Shown here in pieces: positions 61,134-64,000 of a stretch of DNA of 64,000 bases. Location of the stretch: NCBI GenBank assembly GCA_020249145.1, contig JADCGF010000007.1, positions 1 to 64,000 on the forward strand, in the 5' to 3' direction. Within the stretch, counting starts at the first letter, position 1, and each line of letters begins with the position of its first letter. The stretch comes from Roseomonas sp. (GTDB lineage: Bacteria > Pseudomonadota > Alphaproteobacteria > Acetobacterales > Acetobacteraceae). Made by a program: the position numbers and the translations under genes. The notes under the pieces were generated by a model. It saw only the letters and a program-made list of their open reading frames with translations. It did no database searches and was not told where the DNA came from.

Positions 61134-62344
61134 GAAGACATACCGGGCTGCTGGCGGGGCTTTCGCTGCGTGATCTTTTGCATGAACGCACCCTCGCCCT
61201 TTGTTCGTTGATCGGCTTGGCGGCGGTATTGGCGCCGCTGATTGTGCTGTTCGGCTTGAAGCAGGGCGTGATTGATGGGCTGCGCGCGGAGCTGATTGAT
61301 AATCCGCGCAGCCGTATGGTGGTGAATGCGGCCAATCGCAATTTCGATGCGGCGTTTCTCACGCGTCTTGCCGCGCGGCCTGATATCGCCTTCGTCATTC
61401 CGCGCATCCGCAGCCTGAATACCGAAGCGCGCTTCGAAAACCCGGCGCGCCCGGGCACGGTGCTGCGCGCGGAATTGCTTGCCACAGCCGCGCGTGATCC
61501 CTTGCTGCAGGGCCTGCCCGGCATTGCGCCGCGCCAGATCATCCCAAGTGCTTCCTTCGCGGCGCGGCTTGATCTGCAACCTGGCATGCAGGTGACGCTG
61601 CGCGCCATTCGCGGTGATGCCAGCGCGCGGGAAGTCTTGAACCTGCCTGTCACTGTAACAGCCATCGCGCCACCAAGCGCCTTTGGGCGGGATGGCGTTT
61701 TTGTTGATCTGAAAACCCTGCTGCTGGTGGATGGCTTCACCGATGGCGCGCTGCCCCCCACCACAAGCCCCACCGATATCGCGGATGATCCGGCGCGGGT
61801 TTTTGCCGGATTTCGCGCCCATGCGCGGCGGTTGGAAGACGTTACGCGCATAGACCATGATCTGCGCCGCGATGGGGTGGAGGTTGAAACCCTGGCGGAG
61901 CAAGTTGAAGGCCTGCTCAGCCTTGATCGGAGCCTGACGCTGCTATTCGCCTTGCTTGCGGGCTTGGGCGGGGTTGGGTACCTCGTTTCTCTCGGAGTTG
62001 GTCTTTATGCCAATGTAGAACGCAAACAACGTGATCTTTCGCTCTTGCGGCTGATTGGGCTTTCGCGGCGTGATCTTGTGGTGTTTCCCCTATTGCAGGC
62101 GCTGATCATCGCAGCTGCTGGCGCTGCCCTCGCAGGCCTGATGGCGCTTACAGTTGCGGGCTTGGTGAACCGCCTGCCGCTGGGTGGTGCCAATCCCGCT
62201 GGCGGGCGCGCCCTTTGTGTCATTGCGGTAGAGCATCTTGCGCTGGCGCTGCTTGTCAGCCTTTTGGGCGCGGCGTTATCCGCCGCCTTTGCCGGGTATC
62301 GCGCCGCCCGGATCGAACCTGCAGAGGGGCTTCGCGATGCGTAA
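61130..62344 (+). CDS. FtsX/MacB-type ABC permease (TagS-like)
   Basis: A 404-aa membrane protein of the four-helix FtsX/MacB kind: one helix near the N-terminus (about 21-42), a 220-residue periplasmic domain, and three C-terminal helices (about 270-294, 316-346, 363-387). The coupling segment ANVERKQRDLSLLRLIGLSRRDLVVF is typical. Together with the ATPase it forms a type VII ABC system; TagS of the T6SS regulatory pathway has the same design. Overlaps the ATPase by 4 nt and the next gene by 8 nt. Confidence 0.88.
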   Translation: MRRHTGLLAGLSLRDLLHERTLALCSLIGLAAVLAPLIVLFGLKQGVIDGLRAELIDNPRSRMVVNAANRNFDAAFLTRLAARPDIAFVIPRIRSLNTEARFENPARPGTVLRAELLATAARDPLLQGLPGIAPRQIIPSASFAARLDLQPGMQVTLRAIRGDASAREVLNLPVTVTAIAPPSAFGRDGVFVDLKTLLLVDGFTDGALPPTTSPTDIADDPARVFAGFRAHARRLEDVTRIDHDLRRDGVEVETLAEQVEGLLSLDRSLTLLFALLAGLGGVGYLVSLGVGLYANVERKQRDLSLLRLIGLSRRDLVVFPLLQALIIAAAGAALAGLMALTVAGLVNRLPLGGANPAGGRALCVIAVEHLALALLVSLLGAALSAAFAGYRAARIEPAEGLRDA

Positions 62345-64000
62345 GCTGTTTCTTGCTGCCATGATCCTGTTCGCGCCGGCAGCGCAAGCGGAAGAAAGAT
62401 GGGCAGCGGAATTCTGGAATCCAAAGCCGCTCGCTGATGATCTGATCCTGCCCATGCCGTGCGGTGGCGCCATGGTGTTTCGCCCAGTACCAACACCTTT
62501 GGGCCAAGGGCTACTGGCGGATCGGCCCGCCATGCTCGGCCAGGCGGATGCGGAAACCAATTACAGCGAATTTCTCCGCCAAAGCTTCATCGCTGGACCG
62601 TTTCGTGGCGCCGATGCTGCCGCGCCGCCGCGCTATTATATCGGCAAATATGAGGTGACGCGCGATCAATACAGCGCTGTCACCAGTGAAACCTGCCCAA
62701 CACCCGCCACGGCTGGCCGATTGCCGCAAGCGGATATCGCCTGGCATGAGGCGATTGGCTTTACGATCCGTTATTCTGCCTGGCTCGCCCGCAACGCCCG
62801 CGACGCGCTGCTGATGCGTGATGATGCGCGCGCCTTTGTGCGCCTGCCGACCGAAGATGAATGGGAATTCGCCGCGCGTGGCGGAGCGGCGGTTACAGAA
62901 GCGGATTTCGGCGCGCGCGTTTTTCCCATGCCGGAGGGGATGCAGCGCCATGTCTGGTTTCAGGGGACGCGATCCTCGGGCGGGCGGGTTCGGCCCATTG
63001 GCATGCTGGAACCCAATCCGCTCGGTGTTTTCGATATTCTGGGCAATGTGGCTGAATGGGTGCTGGAACCTTATCGGCTCAATCGCGTGGGCCGCCCGCA
63101 TGGGCAGGCAGGCGGCATGGTGGCGCGCGGTGGAGATTTCCTGACGCCGGAAGATCAAATCCGTTCGAGCCTCCGCGTAGAATTGCCGCCGCTTGATCGC
63201 AATGGCGAAGCGCTCCGGCTGCGCAGCCTTGGCTTTCGCCCAGTGCTTGCCCTGGTGGCGACCAGCAGCGACCAGCGTCCGGCCCAATTGCGCGCGGCGT
63301 TTGAGGCCGAGGCACAGTCCCGCGGCAGCGCCAGCGAAGACCCGGCGCGGCTTCTGGAAGTGTTGAAGAACGATACGCCGGACCCAGCGCTACGCCAGGG
63401 GATTGATCGCGTGGGCGCGGCGCTCCGCACCGCGCAGCGCGAACGCAATGATCAGGAAATGCAGGCGATCCAAAGCCAAATCGCCGCCGCCGCGCAGATC
63501 GGTCGGCAAATCCTATTGGCCGAAGGGTTTGGCGAATTGCTGAGCGCCTTTGCGCGTGTGCAGGCGGAAACCGTGCAGGCGCAACGCAGCTTGGCGGAAG
63601 ATCAGGGCCGCATCGCAGCCGTGACGCAGGCCGAAGTGCAAGCAGCGCTCCACCGACAACAGGAACGCACGCAGCAAATCACCACCACCATGGCGCGCAT
63701 CGAAGCAGCGTTGCGCAGCCAGGCAGAAGGCCAACCCGCGCGCGCCCAGGAATTGGCTGCGAGTTATTTGCGTACCGTGCTTTCGGTGGGCCGCAGCGTG
63801 GACAGGCTGCGCATAGCGGATGCGGCCAATGTGGTTCAGCAGGAATTGCAGGGGCAGAATGTGCAGTATTTGCCGGAACTCGCGCGCATCGCCGCGCGGC
63901 ATATGGTGGCCGTCAGCAATGGCAATCCGCCAAGCCGGGAACAGGCGGTGGCTGACCTTACCTCGGTGTTGCAACCTGCGGCGCCAGCCCCGCCCGCGCG
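62337..64000 (+). CDS. Periplasmic SUMF1-fold protein without catalytic cysteines (TagR-like), 3' end missing
   Basis: An open frame of 554 codons that runs off the window. Signal peptide (KLFLAAMILFAPAAQAEE), then a formylglycine-generating-enzyme-like domain: PPRYYIGKYEVTRDQYSAV, VRLPTEDEWEFAARGG, GVFDILGNVAEWVLEPY, ARGGDFLTPEDQIRSSLRVELPP and SLGFRPVL. The cysteine pair that makes formylglycine is absent in the ARGGDF region, so it is a binding fold, as in TagR. From about residue 330 a long helical or coiled-coil region follows, ending Pro/Ala-rich. It overlaps the permease gene by 8 nt. Confidence 0.87.
   Translation, partial: MRKLFLAAMILFAPAAQAEERWAAEFWNPKPLADDLILPMPCGGAMVFRPVPTPLGQGLLADRPAMLGQADAETNYSEFLRQSFIAGPFRGADAAAPPRYYIGKYEVTRDQYSAVTSETCPTPATAGRLPQADIAWHEAIGFTIRYSAWLARNARDALLMRDDARAFVRLPTEDEWEFAARGGAAVTEADFGARVFPMPEGMQRHVWFQGTRSSGGRVRPIGMLEPNPLGVFDILGNVAEWVLEPYRLNRVGRPHGQAGGMVARGGDFLTPEDQIRSSLRVELPPLDRNGEALRLRSLGFRPVLALVATSSDQRPAQLRAAFEAEAQSRGSASEDPARLLEVLKNDTPDPALRQGIDRVGAALRTAQRERNDQEMQAIQSQIAAAAQIGRQILLAEGFGELLSAFARVQAETVQAQRSLAEDQGRIAAVTQAEVQAALHRQQERTQQITTTMARIEAALRSQAEGQPARAQELAASYLRTVLSVGRSVDRLRIADAANVVQQELQGQNVQYLPELARIAARHMVAVSNGNPPSREQAVADLTSVLQPAAPAPPA

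Noticed and set aside
51785..64000. A type VI secretion locus
   Set aside because: TagT/S/R-like and PpkA-like vWA parts are present, but no TssB/C, TssJKLM, Hcp, VgrG or ClpV gene was found in the window.

Overview
The window is a gene-dense, GC-rich chromosomal segment of an alphaproteobacterium. It is probably from Rhodospirillales/Acetobacterales, perhaps Acetobacteraceae-like; this is inferred from gene content, as no rRNA or tRNA is present to confirm it. Pointers are the rluD-rpoH neighbourhood with a small alphaproteobacterial membrane protein, an AapJ-type amino-acid binding protein, Bug/TctC and DctP binding proteins, PhaR/PhaA/PhaC polyester genes, and many ATGA stop/start overlaps. 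I saw no prophage, insertion sequence, CRISPR array, tRNA or rRNA.

Layout. 0-9.2 kb: surface polysaccharide genes: a membrane-anchored GT2, a 545-aa polytopic membrane protein, then an operon of ExoY-type sugar transferase, flippase, two GT4 and two GT2 enzymes, preceded by a terminator-like hairpin. 9.3-13.4 kb: a catabolic-looking operon (DUF35 protein, thiolase, ArgH-like lyase, TctC-type binding protein). 13.4-19.3 kb, minus strand: modA-modB-modC-modE running on into a NUDIX hydrolase, a luciferase-like monooxygenase and a PhoD-like phosphatase. 19.6-22.4 kb: a large RTX calcium-binding protein. 22.4-26.1 kb: msrA-msrB-beta-propeller-deacetylase-fatty acid hydroxylase operon. 26.2-30.3 kb: a DctP-type binding protein coupled to a transmembrane hybrid histidine kinase. 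30.4-31.6 kb: a sulfite-oxidase-like molybdoenzyme and a glutathione peroxidase. 31.8-35.6 kb: a DPM1-like GT2, a small DUF2256 gene, a 90-aa membrane protein, an RluD-type pseudouridine synthase and rpoH. 35.6-39.6 kb: two substrate-binding proteins around an M20 peptidase. 39.9-45.4 kb: a soluble hybrid kinase with its response regulator, an AI-2E family membrane protein and a tartrate-dehydrogenase-like enzyme. 45.5-48.8 kb: the polyhydroxyalkanoate genes phaA, phaC, a possible synthase subunit, and divergent phaR. 48.9-51.7 kb: an XRE regulator, xseA and an M23 peptidase.

The most unusual part is 51.8 kb to the window end. This is a tightly packed seven-gene operon that continues beyond the window: SrfB (actin/Hsp70-like ATPase fold), SrfC (P-loop protein with GTPase-like motifs), a single-pass membrane linker with Sel1-like repeats, a periplasmic SH3-like plus vWA protein whose metal-site motif resembles the C-terminal part of the T6SS kinase PpkA, an ABC ATPase, an FtsX/MacB-type permease, and a periplasmic SUMF1-fold protein lacking the catalytic cysteines. 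The last three match TagT, TagS and TagR of the type VI secretion threonine-phosphorylation pathway in architecture, yet no T6SS structural gene and no kinase are in the window. I read it as a possible envelope signalling or force-transmitting system built from SrfB/SrfC and a TagTSR-like module.

Four substrate-binding proteins (TctC, DctP, AapJ-like, SBP_bac_5) lack adjacent permeases, which suggests sensing roles or shared permeases elsewhere.
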